This document shows positions 1 through 8,604 of a stretch of 64,000 bases of DNA, piece by piece (the stretch's first letter is position 1; each line of letters begins with the position of its first letter). Where the stretch lies: NCBI RefSeq assembly GCF_025836975.1, contig NZ_CP107548.1:2728001-2792000 (forward strand). Direction: 5' to 3'. The position numbers and the translations under genes were made by a program. The notes beneath the pieces are model-generated. The model searched no databases. It saw only the letters and a program-made list of their open reading frames with translations, and had not been told where the DNA came from. The DNA is from Pollutimonas sp. M17. Lineage in GTDB: Bacteria > Pseudomonadota > Gammaproteobacteria > Burkholderiales > Burkholderiaceae_B.

Positions 1-241
1 CCAGATAATGCGGCGATCGCAGATGCGTATCGATCGCCGCCTGGTCGTCATAGATCTCATACAGGAAGAACAGCGCCGGGTCGTCGGGATCGCGGCAGAC
101 ATCGAAGCGCCGGCAACCCGCCTCGTCGGTCAGCGACGCGGCGGCATTGCGCAGGATGGCCGATTCGAATGCCTCGATGTGCGCCGGCCGGATACGGAAT
201 TCGACGAGAAGAACGAGCTGCTGGGACGGATTTTTTGTCAT
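1..241 (-). CDS. Antibiotic biosynthesis monooxygenase (ABM) domain protein, partial at window edge
   Basis: This frame starts with ATG at 241 and runs off the left edge after 80 codons with no stop. It begins MTKNPSQQLVLLVEFRI and contains GCRRFDVCRDPDDPALFF, then YEIYDDQAAIDTHLRSPHY. That is the usual layout of a YgiN-like ABM domain: a first beta strand, a helix, a Cys/Arg-containing turn and a final strand with a His-x-x-Ser-Pro-His end. Such proteins are small dimeric cytoplasmic enzymes of about 95-110 residues, often quinol or heme-degrading monooxygenases, so only a short C-terminus is missing. It lies 31 bases downstream of the Bug receptor gene on the same strand and is probably the last gene of that operon. 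The substrate cannot be read from the sequence. Confidence 0.75.
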   Translation of the reverse strand, partial: MTKNPSQQLVLLVEFRIRPAHIEAFESAILRNAAASLTDEAGCRRFDVCRDPDDPALFFLYEIYDDQAAIDTHLRSPHYL

Positions 242-272
242 GACGGATACGGCGCCTGGTCTGGGTTCGGTT

Positions 273-1241
273 TTATTTTGCGGTGATTTTAGCCTTGGCT
301 ATCAGCTCGCCGAATTTGGCGACCTCGGACTCGATGCGCTTGCCCATTTCCTCCGGGCTGTTGCCCACGGGTTCCGCACCCATGGCCAGTAGACGCTTCT
401 TGACTTCGGGATCGGCAAGGATCCGGACCGTCTCGGCATGAATCTTGTCGATGATGGGTTTGGGCGTACCGGCCGGCACCATCAGGCCGAACCACGTCGC
501 GATGTCGAAGCCCGCAAGCCCCGACTCGTCCATGGTGGGCACGTTGGGCAAGGCGCTGGACCGCGTGCCCGTCGCCACCGCGATGGGCTTGAGCTTGCCG
601 GACTGGATGTGGGGCAGGCAGGACGCGACCGTATCGAACATGAAGTCGATGCGCCCTCCCATCAGATCGACCAGCGCGGGGCTGCTGCCCTTGTAGGGCA
701 CATGCATCAGGTCGGTGCCGGCCATGGTGTTGAACTGTTCGCCGATCAGATGATGGGCCGTGCCCGCCCCCGTGCTGCCATAGGTGAGAGCGCCGGGATG
801 CGCCTTGGAATATGCAATGACCTCGGCCGTGGTATTGGCGGGGAAATCGCTGCGCGTGATCATGACATTGGGAACAATGGCGACGATGGACACAGGAGCA
901 AGGTCGCGCTGGACATCGTAGGACAGATTCTTGTAGAAGCTCTGTGCAATCGAGTGGTGGACGGCGCCCATGAGCACGGTATAGCCGTCGGCGGGGGCAT
1001 CGGCGACATAGGCGGCGCCCAAGGTTAGGCCGGCGCCCGGCTTGTTCTCGATAACGACCGTCTGGCCCCAGGCCGCGCCCAGCCTGTCGCCCATCAGGCG
1101 GGCCAATTGATCGGTGCTGCCGCCCGGCGCCGACGGCACGACCAGCTTGATGGGCTTGGTCGGGTAGCTTTGGGCCGCCACGCAGAAACTGGCAGAACCC
1201 ATCACCAGCGACAACAAGGCGCCGCGTATCACTCGTTTCAT
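273..1241 (-). CDS. Bug-family (TctC-like) tripartite tricarboxylate transporter substrate-binding protein
   Basis: A 322-residue secreted receptor. It opens with a Sec signal peptide (MKRVIRGALLSLVMGSASF, cleavage near AAQS) followed by YPTKPIKLVVPSAPGGSTD, the hallmark first strand and loop of Bug proteins. Later VPYKGSSPALVDLMGGRIDF and the PNVPTMDESG segment fit the family. The start at 1241 was preferred over an upstream ATG at 1280 because a GGAGA ribosome site lies just before it and the signal peptide begins there. Bug proteins bind small carboxylates or amides in the periplasm; many lack a partner permease nearby, as here. The neighbouring dehydrogenase suggests a hydroxy- or dicarboxylic acid ligand, which is inference. 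Confidence 0.93.
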   Translation of the reverse strand: MKRVIRGALLSLVMGSASFCVAAQSYPTKPIKLVVPSAPGGSTDQLARLMGDRLGAAWGQTVVIENKPGAGLTLGAAYVADAPADGYTVLMGAVHHSIAQSFYKNLSYDVQRDLAPVSIVAIVPNVMITRSDFPANTTAEVIAYSKAHPGALTYGSTGAGTAHHLIGEQFNTMAGTDLMHVPYKGSSPALVDLMGGRIDFMFDTVASCLPHIQSGKLKPIAVATGTRSSALPNVPTMDESGLAGFDIATWFGLMVPAGTPKPIIDKIHAETVRILADPEVKKRLLAMGAEPVGNSPEEMGKRIESEVAKFGELIAKAKITAK

Positions 1242-1296
1242 CTTCGTCTCCTGTGTTTTATCTGGCCGGCCGGCATGCACTCATGAAGGGCGGCGT

Positions 1297-2376
1297 TTAT
1301 AGATTGGCAATCACTGCCTTCGTAATGTCGGCGGTATTGCTGCCTCCGCCGAACTCGAACGGAACGACCGCTCCGCTGGAAAAAGAGCGGGCAACCGCCT
1401 GCTCGATAGCCTGGGCGCCATCGCCCAAGGCTGTGTCCTTGGTCCGGTCGGCCAGCCAGTCAAGCATCATGGCGACCGACAGAATCATGGCCGTCGGATT
1501 GGCTATGCCCCTGCCGGCGATGTCCGGCGCACTGCCATGCGCGGGCTGGAACAGGCCATAGTCATCTCCGATGTCGCCCGACGGCGCCATGCCCATGCCG
1601 CCGACCATGGCCGCGACCAAGTCCGACAGGATGTCGCCGAACATGTTCTCCGTGACCAATACGTCGTACTGCCAGGGCTTGAGCACCAGGTTCAGCGCCA
1701 TGGCGTCAACGTAGGCGCTGGACGATTCGATGCCCGGGAAGCCGGCGGCCCTTTCTTCGAAGATCTGGCGCCAGAAGGCCATCGAGTGGAATACGTTTGC
1801 CTTGTCGACATTGGTGACATGGCCCGGACGCCCCTGGGATTTTCGGCGCTCGGCCAGCCTGAAGGCAAAGTCGCAGATCCGGGTGGTCCCCTTGCGGGAA
1901 ATCCTCATGGGATCCACCACCGCATCGTCGCCGTCCTGCTGGCTGCGTCCGCGCGAATAGAACAGGCCTTCGGTGTTTTCACGCACCAGGACCAGGTCGA
2001 TAGAGGCGGCCCTTGGGTCGGACAGGGGTATGGGCAGGCCCGCGAAAGTGCGGATCGGACGGACGCCGGCATAGAGATCCAGCGCAAACCGGATATCCAG
2101 CTGGGGAATGATCTCGGTGCCGTCGGCGCCGCGCACATGCGGCAAGCCCATGGCGCCGAAAAGTATCGCATCGGCGGCGCGGCAGGCAGCCAGCGTTTTT
2201 TCCGGCAAGGCGTCGCCCGACTCCTGATAATGCTGGGCCCCGGCCGCATGGGCCCGGGCATCGAATTTACGGTCGATCTTCGAGCCCAGCGCCTGAAGCA
2301 CGGCCAGGCCCGCATCCATGACCTCGCGGCCGATTCCATCGCCGGGCAATACAGCTATTGAATATTCTTTCGTCAT
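1297..2376 (-). CDS. Isocitrate/isopropylmalate dehydrogenase family protein (tartrate or isopropylmalate type)
   Basis: A 359-residue cytoplasmic NAD-dependent beta-decarboxylating dehydrogenase. The N-terminus IAVLPGDGIGREVMDAGL is the family start. The substrate-binding segment LVRENTEGLF and the long conserved block around residues 220-260 (YVDAMALNLV, then TENMFGDILSDL and GGMGMAPSGD) hold the metal-binding aspartates and the dinucleotide region (HGSAPDIAG). Length fits LeuB and tartrate/D-malate dehydrogenases. No leuC/leuD is present, and its partners are a GntR regulator and a Bug receptor, so a catabolic role on tartrate, malate or an alkylmalate is more likely than leucine synthesis. 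The ATG lies 2 bases after the stop of the GntR gene, so the two are co-transcribed. Confidence 0.88.
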   Translation of the reverse strand: MTKEYSIAVLPGDGIGREVMDAGLAVLQALGSKIDRKFDARAHAAGAQHYQESGDALPEKTLAACRAADAILFGAMGLPHVRGADGTEIIPQLDIRFALDLYAGVRPIRTFAGLPIPLSDPRAASIDLVLVRENTEGLFYSRGRSQQDGDDAVVDPMRISRKGTTRICDFAFRLAERRKSQGRPGHVTNVDKANVFHSMAFWRQIFEERAAGFPGIESSSAYVDAMALNLVLKPWQYDVLVTENMFGDILSDLVAAMVGGMGMAPSGDIGDDYGLFQPAHGSAPDIAGRGIANPTAMILSVAMMLDWLADRTKDTALGDGAQAIEQAVARSFSSGAVVPFEFGGGSNTADITKAVIANL

Positions 2377-2378
2377 GA

Positions 2379-3077
2379 TCACATCTGTTGAAGGTTGAAG
2401 CGTTCGAAAATTGAGAGCAACTCGGCCGAGGCCCGCTGCCGATGCGCCTTGTTGATGGCGACAGCGCCCTGGGCATCCCCGGCAAGCAGGCGCTCCACCA
2501 GGGCCAGGTGCTCTTGCGTCGAATTGACAGGCTTGGCGCGCAGCTTGAGCGTGAACATACGCGCCCGATGAGCGCGATCCCAATAATTAAGGACGGTGTC
2601 GTGCAGTTGCCGGTTACCGCAAAGCACCAGCAATTGCTTGTGAAAGCGCTCGTCCGCTGCAGCCCATGCCTCCAGCCCGGCCCCTCCGTCTTCCAGGGCA
2701 AGAGCCATATCCCGGGTCGCATCCGCAAGAGGCCGCAATTCCTGTTCACCCGGCCGGCGCAGCGCCACCATTTCGACCGCGGCGCACTCCAGGGCCGTCA
2801 GGACTTCGTATATTTCACGCATGTCCTCCGCTGAAACCGGCAGGACACGCATGCCGCGCCGCGGAATCACCTTGACCAGCCCTTCGTTCTGCAAACATAT
2901 GAGCGCCTCATGGATGGGCGTGCGGCTCATGCCCAACGCAAGGGCAAGCTCCTGTTCCAATGCCTGATAGCCCGGCGGCCATACGTTGTCCAGAATGCGC
3001 CGGCGAAGTTCGCGCAGCGCGACATCGGCCATGGATTCGGAAAGACGGGCGAGAGCATTCATGGATTTCTGCGCCAT
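2379..3077 (-). CDS. GntR-family regulator with FCD ligand domain
   Basis: A 232-residue protein with an N-terminal winged helix at about residues 15-75 (LRRRILDNVWPPG, then LALALGMSRTPIHEAL and LVKVIPRRGMRV). A C-terminal all-helical FCD domain follows, with the metal- or ligand-binding pattern DERFHKQLL and a later His (TQEHLALVERLLAGD). FadR-type regulators of this size usually repress a neighbouring catabolic operon and are released by the substrate or an intermediate. It is the first gene of the minus-strand operon, and an AT-rich inverted repeat just upstream of its start is a plausible autoregulatory operator. The effector is unknown. Confidence 0.9.
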   Translation of the reverse strand: MAQKSMNALARLSESMADVALRELRRRILDNVWPPGYQALEQELALALGMSRTPIHEALICLQNEGLVKVIPRRGMRVLPVSAEDMREIYEVLTALECAAVEMVALRRPGEQELRPLADATRDMALALEDGGAGLEAWAAADERFHKQLLVLCGNRQLHDTVLNYWDRAHRARMFTLKLRAKPVNSTQEHLALVERLLAGDAQGAVAINKAHRQRASAELLSIFERFNLQQM

Positions 3078-3082
3078 GCTTT

Positions 3083-3119
3083 ATGCATGCATCAATGTAT
3101 AAATTAATGCATACATTAA
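3083..3119 (-). promoter_or_regulatory. Candidate GntR operator upstream of the dehydrogenase/Bug operon
   Basis: An AT-rich island in otherwise GC-rich DNA, directly before the GntR start at 3077. It contains a perfect 7-base inverted repeat, AATGTAT at 3094-3100 and ATACATT at 3111-3117, and the palindrome ATGCATGCAT at 3083-3092. FadR/FCD regulators typically bind such short interrupted palindromes. The assignment to this regulator rests on position only. Confidence 0.5.
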
Positions 3120-3174
3120 TCCGAAGTATGGCCCGCAGGTATCGGGACAAACCCTGTGTCCGCTGCACGCTTAT

Positions 3175-3208
3175 GAAAAAAGCCGGCGGCCCGTGGGCAG
3201 CCGGCTTT
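3175..3208 (-). terminator. Rho-independent terminator of the surface-protein gene
   Basis: A 9-base stem (AAAGCCGGC at 3179-3187 with GCCGGCTTT at 3200-3208) with a 12-base loop. Read on the minus strand it is followed by a run of T, 26 bases beyond the stop codon at 3235. Confidence 0.85.
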
Positions 3209-3234
3209 AAGACCGAACGAAATGACGCAAGCCG

Positions 3235-4701
3235 TTACGCGGCGGCGGGCAGAATGAAGTTGCCATCGTTGAGTTCGCCGGTATAACCGACCAGCTGGAT
3301 CAGGCCATCACCGGATTCCAGGCCCATGTTCCCGTTTTGCACGAAGACAAAAGTGTCGCCCTCATGCTGGAAAGCAGCCCAATTGTCAACGTCGACATTG
3401 GCGGCGGCAGCCTCTACTTTGGCCAGCAACGTGGCTGAATCGTCCACGGCAATATCCACACGCATGCCTTGCAATACATCGCCGGTAAGCGCGCGCGGAT
3501 CGGCGCCATCGCTGTGCTGACCAAAGACAAGCTCATCGCCGCTGCCGAACTCGACCACGCGCATTGCGCCGGCCAGCAGTCCTTCTTCGGTGCCGACATC
3601 CTTCAGGTTTGAAACCTGTTCGGTGAACTGAATCCAGTTATCGCCCTTCCCCGCCTCGATGGTCATGCCCAGGTTGCCATCCAGGTACAGAGTATTATCA
3701 CCGGCACCCAGATCCAGCGTACGGTTGGCGCTGCTGCCCGATACCTCACCCTCGTCCGACAGCACCACGTCGATGCCGAGCGAATCGTCGCCGCCGCCCA
3801 ACAATACCTTCCAGCCGGGCAATGACGCATCCTCCTTCTCGGTGATCACCACATTGCCGTCCACCGTGGGCGTCAGTGATCCAACGTCATAAGAGGCCGA
3901 GCCTTCCCCTTCGATCTCGATGGGCCCCAGCGTCATCGTGCCGCCCCCATCGATGATCACCTCCTGCAGCAACTGGCCTATCGGCGAATCCGTACCCAGA
4001 TCGATCACGCCTTCCGTGGTAACCAGTTGAACCGCCAGGTTCTGCATCACCTGCGCAGCCACGGAAAGGTCGACCGTGCTGTTGGTAAAGGCCTCGGTCA
4101 ATGAGGTTCCGGGCGCCAGCGCCTCGGAGTCGGATATGTCCATGGTGAACTTCAATACTTCACCATCCAGGCGGGCGCCCGTCACGTCAATGCCGCGCTC
4201 ATCCAGGAACTGGATCAATGGGGCAGCGGCTTCGCGGATGTCGTCCAGCGTGAGGTTGCCCGTATCGCCAAGGCCGTCTCGCAGACGCAGCAAATCCGAA
4301 GGAGTCAGGCTGAAGGTCTGATCGCCACTGGGGCTGGTCAGCAATATTTCGCCCGTCAAGGCCAGCGTCATGGTGTCGCCGGTACGGAAGGCCTGGGCTT
4401 TACTGTCGGCGCTCCATTGCATGGGTATGCGGCCGAGTTCCGTCACCAATGTGATCGTGCCCGAGGCATCGTCCAGCTCAGCGCGAAATACGTTCGGGTT
4501 GCCTTCGGCCCCGCCATGAGGCGGGGGGCAGCCGTGGTTGTGCTCATGCCCATGCCCGTGTCCGTGCCCGTGATCATGGTCGCCGAATTTATCCTTGAGT
4601 CGTGAAAGTATGTCGAAAGAACTGTGTAGCCAATGCTTTACGCCCGATGTGAAATCAGGAGCAACATCCCGATTGAAGAATGTGGTCAAGAACGAAGCCA
4701 T
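3235..4701 (-). CDS. Putative secreted surface protein, likely type I secretion substrate with His-rich linker
   Basis: A 488-residue acidic protein without a Sec signal peptide. The start at 4701 has a GGGAGG ribosome site. Residues about 40-60 form a His/Gly-rich stretch (DHDHGHGHGHGHEHNHG) followed by CPPPHGG. The middle is rich in Asp, Gly, Thr and Ser with beta-type repeats such as GGGDDSLGIDV and LDLGAGDNTLYLDGNLG, which resemble degenerate RTX/S-layer nonapeptides. The C-terminus (TFVFVQNGNMGLESGDGLIQ, then LVGYTGELNDGNF) looks like an uncleaved type I secretion or surface-anchoring tail. It is adjacent to and co-oriented with a TolC-like gene, and the ABC exporter and adaptor lie just beyond. 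Its function is unknown; structural surface layer, adhesin or metal binder are all possible. Confidence 0.65.
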   Translation of the reverse strand: MASFLTTFFNRDVAPDFTSGVKHWLHSSFDILSRLKDKFGDHDHGHGHGHGHEHNHGCPPPHGGAEGNPNVFRAELDDASGTITLVTELGRIPMQWSADSKAQAFRTGDTMTLALTGEILLTSPSGDQTFSLTPSDLLRLRDGLGDTGNLTLDDIREAAAPLIQFLDERGIDVTGARLDGEVLKFTMDISDSEALAPGTSLTEAFTNSTVDLSVAAQVMQNLAVQLVTTEGVIDLGTDSPIGQLLQEVIIDGGGTMTLGPIEIEGEGSASYDVGSLTPTVDGNVVITEKEDASLPGWKVLLGGGDDSLGIDVVLSDEGEVSGSSANRTLDLGAGDNTLYLDGNLGMTIEAGKGDNWIQFTEQVSNLKDVGTEEGLLAGAMRVVEFGSGDELVFGQHSDGADPRALTGDVLQGMRVDIAVDDSATLLAKVEAAAANVDVDNWAAFQHEGDTFVFVQNGNMGLESGDGLIQLVGYTGELNDGNFILPAAA

Positions 4702-4979
4702 ATGAACCTCCCGAGGGGCTGGTGATATGTACAACCGCATGAAGTAAGCAGCCAAGCGGCGGCGCTGCGCTGCAGTCCGATGCTAACAACACGGTTTCCA
4801 TTCCCTATGACATTCCATGTCGACATACGAATATTCTGGTGTAAATGTAAATCACCGATCGCCATTGAAATGCCCGGTTTGCCGCCTGAAGGCATTCCGG
4901 CCATAGGAAGATAGGACAAACGGACCTCGCATCGGCCAGCGGCCCCAGGAAAAACACCGTTTCAAATAGGACAAAGGGA

Positions 4980-6488
4980 TTACGGCCGTATGTCCAGGTT
5001 CACCGGCTTGCTCAAATACAGTTCATTGATCGAGTCGAAATCACCGGCCTCGAGTTCGCCCGCGACGCGCTCCAATTGCAGGCGAGCCAACAGATACTCG
5101 AGCCGCGCCTGCTCCAGTTTCGACCGGGCCTCGAACAGCACGTCCTGTTCGTCGAGCACATCAAGATTGCTGCCCACGCCGTAAGAAAACGCCTTTTGGG
5201 CCGCGTCGACACTCAGCTCGCTCGACGCCACGGCTGATTGAAGCGCACGGATGCGCTCGACGCCGTCGGCCACATTCGTATACTGGCGCATGGCATCGGC
5301 CGCCGCCTTCTCGCGGGCCGCGTCGAGTTCGTGCCGGCGCTGCCGATAGACCGCGCGCGCACGGGCCACGTTCGCCGTGGTGTAGCCACCGGTAAAAATC
5401 GGAATCGCAACGTGGATGCCCACCATGAAGGTATTGCTGCGCTGGCTCAACACAGAAAGATTTTCGCTATCCGCGTTGCTATAGCTGGCAACCAGACTCA
5501 CCGTCGGCCAATACTCGCTCTTTGCCTGATCCAGCTCCGCCTGCGCAACGTTCACTGTCTCGCGAGCCGCCCTTGCGGATGGGTTGTTCACGCTGGCTCG
5601 CCGGAGCCATTCGTCCAGGCTGGCCGGCTGCGGTAGCTGCAGCGGAAATTCGTCCCCCGGTCCGGCAACGGAATCAGGAACGAAACCAAGCATGGATTGC
5701 AATTCCCGAACGGCCACGACCAGATCATCGTGCGCGGCGATTTCGTCGGCCTTGGCAAGGGCCAATCTCGCGGCGGTCTCACGCACGGCAGTCGCGGTGC
5801 CCGCATTATGCGCGTACCGGGACTTGAGGCCTTCATGGCGATCCGTCAATGCGGCGATCCGCGCGCGCTGCAAAGCACGCCTATCCTGGGCAAGCAAGAC
5901 ATTGAAGTACGCCGTCGCCAGCCGCGAGCCCGTTTCCTGTTGGTGAACCATAAAGGTGGCTGCGCCCTCGTCAGCCACCGCGACGCCACGCCGGTACCCC
6001 GCGTAGCGTCCATAATCCAACAGCGCCTGCTGCAATTGTATATAAGCGTTTGACGAGTCATAACTTACGTCGGAAGTAATATCCCGGCCGGAAAAGCCGG
6101 GCTGTGTAATAGCACCCGTGACACGGCCGCGTATATAGCCAGCCTGTATTTGCGGCAGCAGGCCGGCCCTGCCCTGCCGGCGAGCCGTTTGGGCCGCAAG
6201 CCTCTCGCTTACGGCCGCCCTGTAGCGATAGTCATGGTCCAGCGCCATTCGCCAGGCTCGCGACAAATCGACTGCATCCGGCCCAGCGCCGCCCGCTTCG
6301 TGCGTTGCGTCCGCCCCCGTGCGGGATGCCTTGGACGCCCCGGGCAATAATGACGAACCCCGCAAGGTAAACATATCGGGCACGCCTTGCGCATGCGAAA
6401 GCACAGCGGTTGCCGCCGTCAGCAGCAAACCGCGTAGCATCGCCATGCATGGCATTCGCACGCGTGTCCAGATAGGAAATACAGGCAT
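4980..6488 (-). CDS. TolC-family outer-membrane protein (type I secretion), first copy
   Basis: About 502 residues from the start at 6488, which has a weak AAGG ribosome site; a start at 6455 is also possible. A basic N-region and hydrophobic core (MLRGLLLTAATAVLSHA) form the signal peptide. The mature part has the two tandem TolC repeats: VDLSRAWRMALDHDYRYRAA and GRAGLLPQIQAGYIRGR open the first, ALLDYGRYAGYRRG marks the beta-barrel turn, and IPIFTGGYTTANVARARA with NLDVLDEQDVLFEARSKLEQ closes the second. Such trimers form the outer-membrane channel of type I secretion systems. It is divergent from the ABC/HlyD/second TolC operon and precedes the likely substrate gene on the same strand. Two outer-membrane partners for one exporter is unusual. 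Confidence 0.92.
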   Translation of the reverse strand: MPVFPIWTRVRMPCMAMLRGLLLTAATAVLSHAQGVPDMFTLRGSSLLPGASKASRTGADATHEAGGAGPDAVDLSRAWRMALDHDYRYRAAVSERLAAQTARRQGRAGLLPQIQAGYIRGRVTGAITQPGFSGRDITSDVSYDSSNAYIQLQQALLDYGRYAGYRRGVAVADEGAATFMVHQQETGSRLATAYFNVLLAQDRRALQRARIAALTDRHEGLKSRYAHNAGTATAVRETAARLALAKADEIAAHDDLVVAVRELQSMLGFVPDSVAGPGDEFPLQLPQPASLDEWLRRASVNNPSARAARETVNVAQAELDQAKSEYWPTVSLVASYSNADSENLSVLSQRSNTFMVGIHVAIPIFTGGYTTANVARARAVYRQRRHELDAAREKAAADAMRQYTNVADGVERIRALQSAVASSELSVDAAQKAFSYGVGSNLDVLDEQDVLFEARSKLEQARLEYLLARLQLERVAGELEAGDFDSINELYLSKPVNLDIRP

Positions 6489-6818
6489 CCTGTACCTTGA
6501 TGTTGACGCAGACCCTGGGCGCGGGTATGGGTGAATCAAGCAGGAAGTTATTACAGTCGCGCAGAAAAGCAGGTGCGCAAACGTTACGTTCGTTATATGG
6601 TTTTACCGGCTTGCAAGCCGGCACGCCGGCCTTTGCGCCTGCCCGGCCTTCTAACGATGGAGCTGAACGGCGGGCCGCATAACCGCCGGCGCGCGGGAGA
6701 AACGTAGGAAACGGACGCAAAAGCAACATCGCGCCACACGTTGTCATAAACAGCCAAAATCCAACGGATATAGTGACACGCTTCGGCCGTTCCAGCGTGT
6801 CTTTTCCGCAGGATACTC
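6489..6818. promoter_or_regulatory. Divergent intergenic region of the type I secretion cluster
   Basis: About 330 bases between the divergent TolC-like and ABC exporter genes. It must carry both promoters, but I cannot place them with confidence. It contains a perfect 16-base palindrome, CCGGCTTGCAAGCCGG at 6606-6621, which could be an operator or a cruciform. No open frame in it looks like a gene. Confidence 0.45.
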
Positions 6819-8603
6819 ATGACATCCTCCCGCCGTACCGAACTGGGTCTAGCGCTATATCGGTTCCGCAAGATTTTCTACAGCCTGGCCGCGTTCAGCT
6901 GCGTCATCAACATACTTGGCCTTGCACCGGCGCTTTATATGCTGCAAGTGTATGACCGGGTGCTGACCAGCACGAACGAAACCACGCTGCTCATGCTGAC
7001 GATACTGGTCGTGGGCCTGTTCCTGTTGTCCGCATTGCTGGAACTCGCCCGTTCGCAGGTGCTGATACGCGTCGGCAACCGTTTCGACATGATTCTGAAT
7101 CAGCGCATCTTCACCGCCTCGTTCGAGCGCAATCTGCGCCGCAGCGGGGGCAATCCCGCACAAGCGGTACAGGACCTGACCAATTTGCGCCAGTTCCTGG
7201 CCGGCAATGCCCTGATCGCATTTTTCGACGCCCCCTGGACACCCGTCTATATTGCCGTCACCTTCATGGTGCACCCGCTGCTCGGGCTCATTACCCTGGG
7301 CGGTTCGATCACATTGATCGTGCTGGCCTGCATCACCAACGCCATAACCCAAAAGCCGCTGGCCGAGGCCAACCAGGCATCGATTTCCGCCGCCGCCTTC
7401 GCCAACAACCACCTGCGCAACGCCGAGGTCATCGAGGCCATGGGCATGCTGCCTGGCTTGCGGGCACGCTGGTTCGGGCAGCACAGCCGCGTACTGGCCC
7501 TTCAGACCCAGGCCTCCGACCGCAATGCACGGATCAGCACCATCAGCCGCTTCGTGCGCATTACATTGCAATCGATCGTCCTGGGCGTAGGTGCCTTGCT
7601 GGTGATCGACGGCTCCATTACCGCGGGCATGATGATTGTGTGTTCGATCCTGATGGGCAAGGCGCTGGGACCCGTCGAACAGGCCATCGGCGCATGGCGG
7701 CAGATGCTCAATACCCGCCAGGCCTACGCCCGCCTGGACGAGATACTGAAGGAGGCGCCGCAGCGCGGCGATACGCTGAGCCTGCCCGCCCCGCAAGGCC
7801 ATATCCGGCTTGAAAACGTCTTCGCGGGCGCGCCTGGCGGGCAAAGTGCGATCATCAAAGGATTGTCATTCGATATTCCCGCCGGCGACGCCGTCGGCGT
7901 CATCGGACCATCGGCCGCAGGCAAATCCACCCTGGCCCGCGTCCTGGTCGGCATCTGGCCCTCGCGGGCCGGAACCGTACGGCTGGATGGCGCGGATGTT
8001 TATCTATGGAACAAGGACGAACTGGGCCCGCATGTCGGCTACTTGCCGCAGGACATCGAGTTGTTCGAAGGTTCGATCGCCGAGAATATCGCCCGCTTCG
8101 GTGCCATGAACGATGAACAGGTCATCGAAGCCGCGCAGCGGGCCGGCGTGCACGACATGATCCTGCATCTGCCGCAAGGCTACGATACCCGCTTGGGCAC
8201 GGATGGAGCCTCGCTGTCCGGCGGACAGAAACAACGGATCGCCCTGGCGCGGGCAATGTACGGCAACCCTGCCCTGCTGGTGCTGGACGAGCCCAATTCC
8301 AATCTGGACGAAAGCGGCGAAGCGGCTTTGGTGCAGGCCATCGCCGACATGAAGCGCCGAGGAAGCACCGTCGTGCTGATCACCCATCGCATGAATGTGC
8401 TTAACGCCATGGATAAACTATTGGTGATGCGCGACGGCGCTCTGGCCATGTATGGCCCGCGCGGCGACGTACTGGATGCCCTGCATCCGAAACAGATCAA
8501 GACCGCCACGCAAGCCGAACAAGGCCGCTCTCCCGGTGCCGATCCGGATGGTCAGTACCAGATCACGGCACCGCTGCATGCCATCCGAGCCAACCGGACC
8601 TGA
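6819..8603 (+). CDS. Type I secretion ABC transporter, fused permease/ATPase (PrtD/HlyB type)
   Basis: A 594-residue inner-membrane exporter half-transporter. Residues 1-300 are the six-helix permease (start LGLALYRFRKIFYSLAAFSC, with LYMLQVYDRVLTSTNETTLL typical of PrtD-like proteins). The ATPase follows: Walker A GPSAAGKST near 362-370, signature LSGGQKQR near 466, Walker B LLVLDEPNSNLD near 487, and the switch His in VVLITHRM. There is no N-terminal C39 peptidase or peptidase-like domain, so the cargo is probably an RTX/S-layer type protein with an uncleaved C-terminal signal. An AGGA site precedes the ATG. The adaptor gene follows after a single base, so the two are translationally coupled. 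Confidence 0.95.
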   Translation: MTSSRRTELGLALYRFRKIFYSLAAFSCVINILGLAPALYMLQVYDRVLTSTNETTLLMLTILVVGLFLLSALLELARSQVLIRVGNRFDMILNQRIFTASFERNLRRSGGNPAQAVQDLTNLRQFLAGNALIAFFDAPWTPVYIAVTFMVHPLLGLITLGGSITLIVLACITNAITQKPLAEANQASISAAAFANNHLRNAEVIEAMGMLPGLRARWFGQHSRVLALQTQASDRNARISTISRFVRITLQSIVLGVGALLVIDGSITAGMMIVCSILMGKALGPVEQAIGAWRQMLNTRQAYARLDEILKEAPQRGDTLSLPAPQGHIRLENVFAGAPGGQSAIIKGLSFDIPAGDAVGVIGPSAAGKSTLARVLVGIWPSRAGTVRLDGADVYLWNKDELGPHVGYLPQDIELFEGSIAENIARFGAMNDEQVIEAAQRAGVHDMILHLPQGYDTRLGTDGASLSGGQKQRIALARAMYGNPALLVLDEPNSNLDESGEAALVQAIADMKRRGSTVVLITHRMNVLNAMDKLLVMRDGALAMYGPRGDVLDALHPKQIKTATQAEQGRSPGADPDGQYQITAPLHAIRANRT

Positions 8604-8604
8604 C

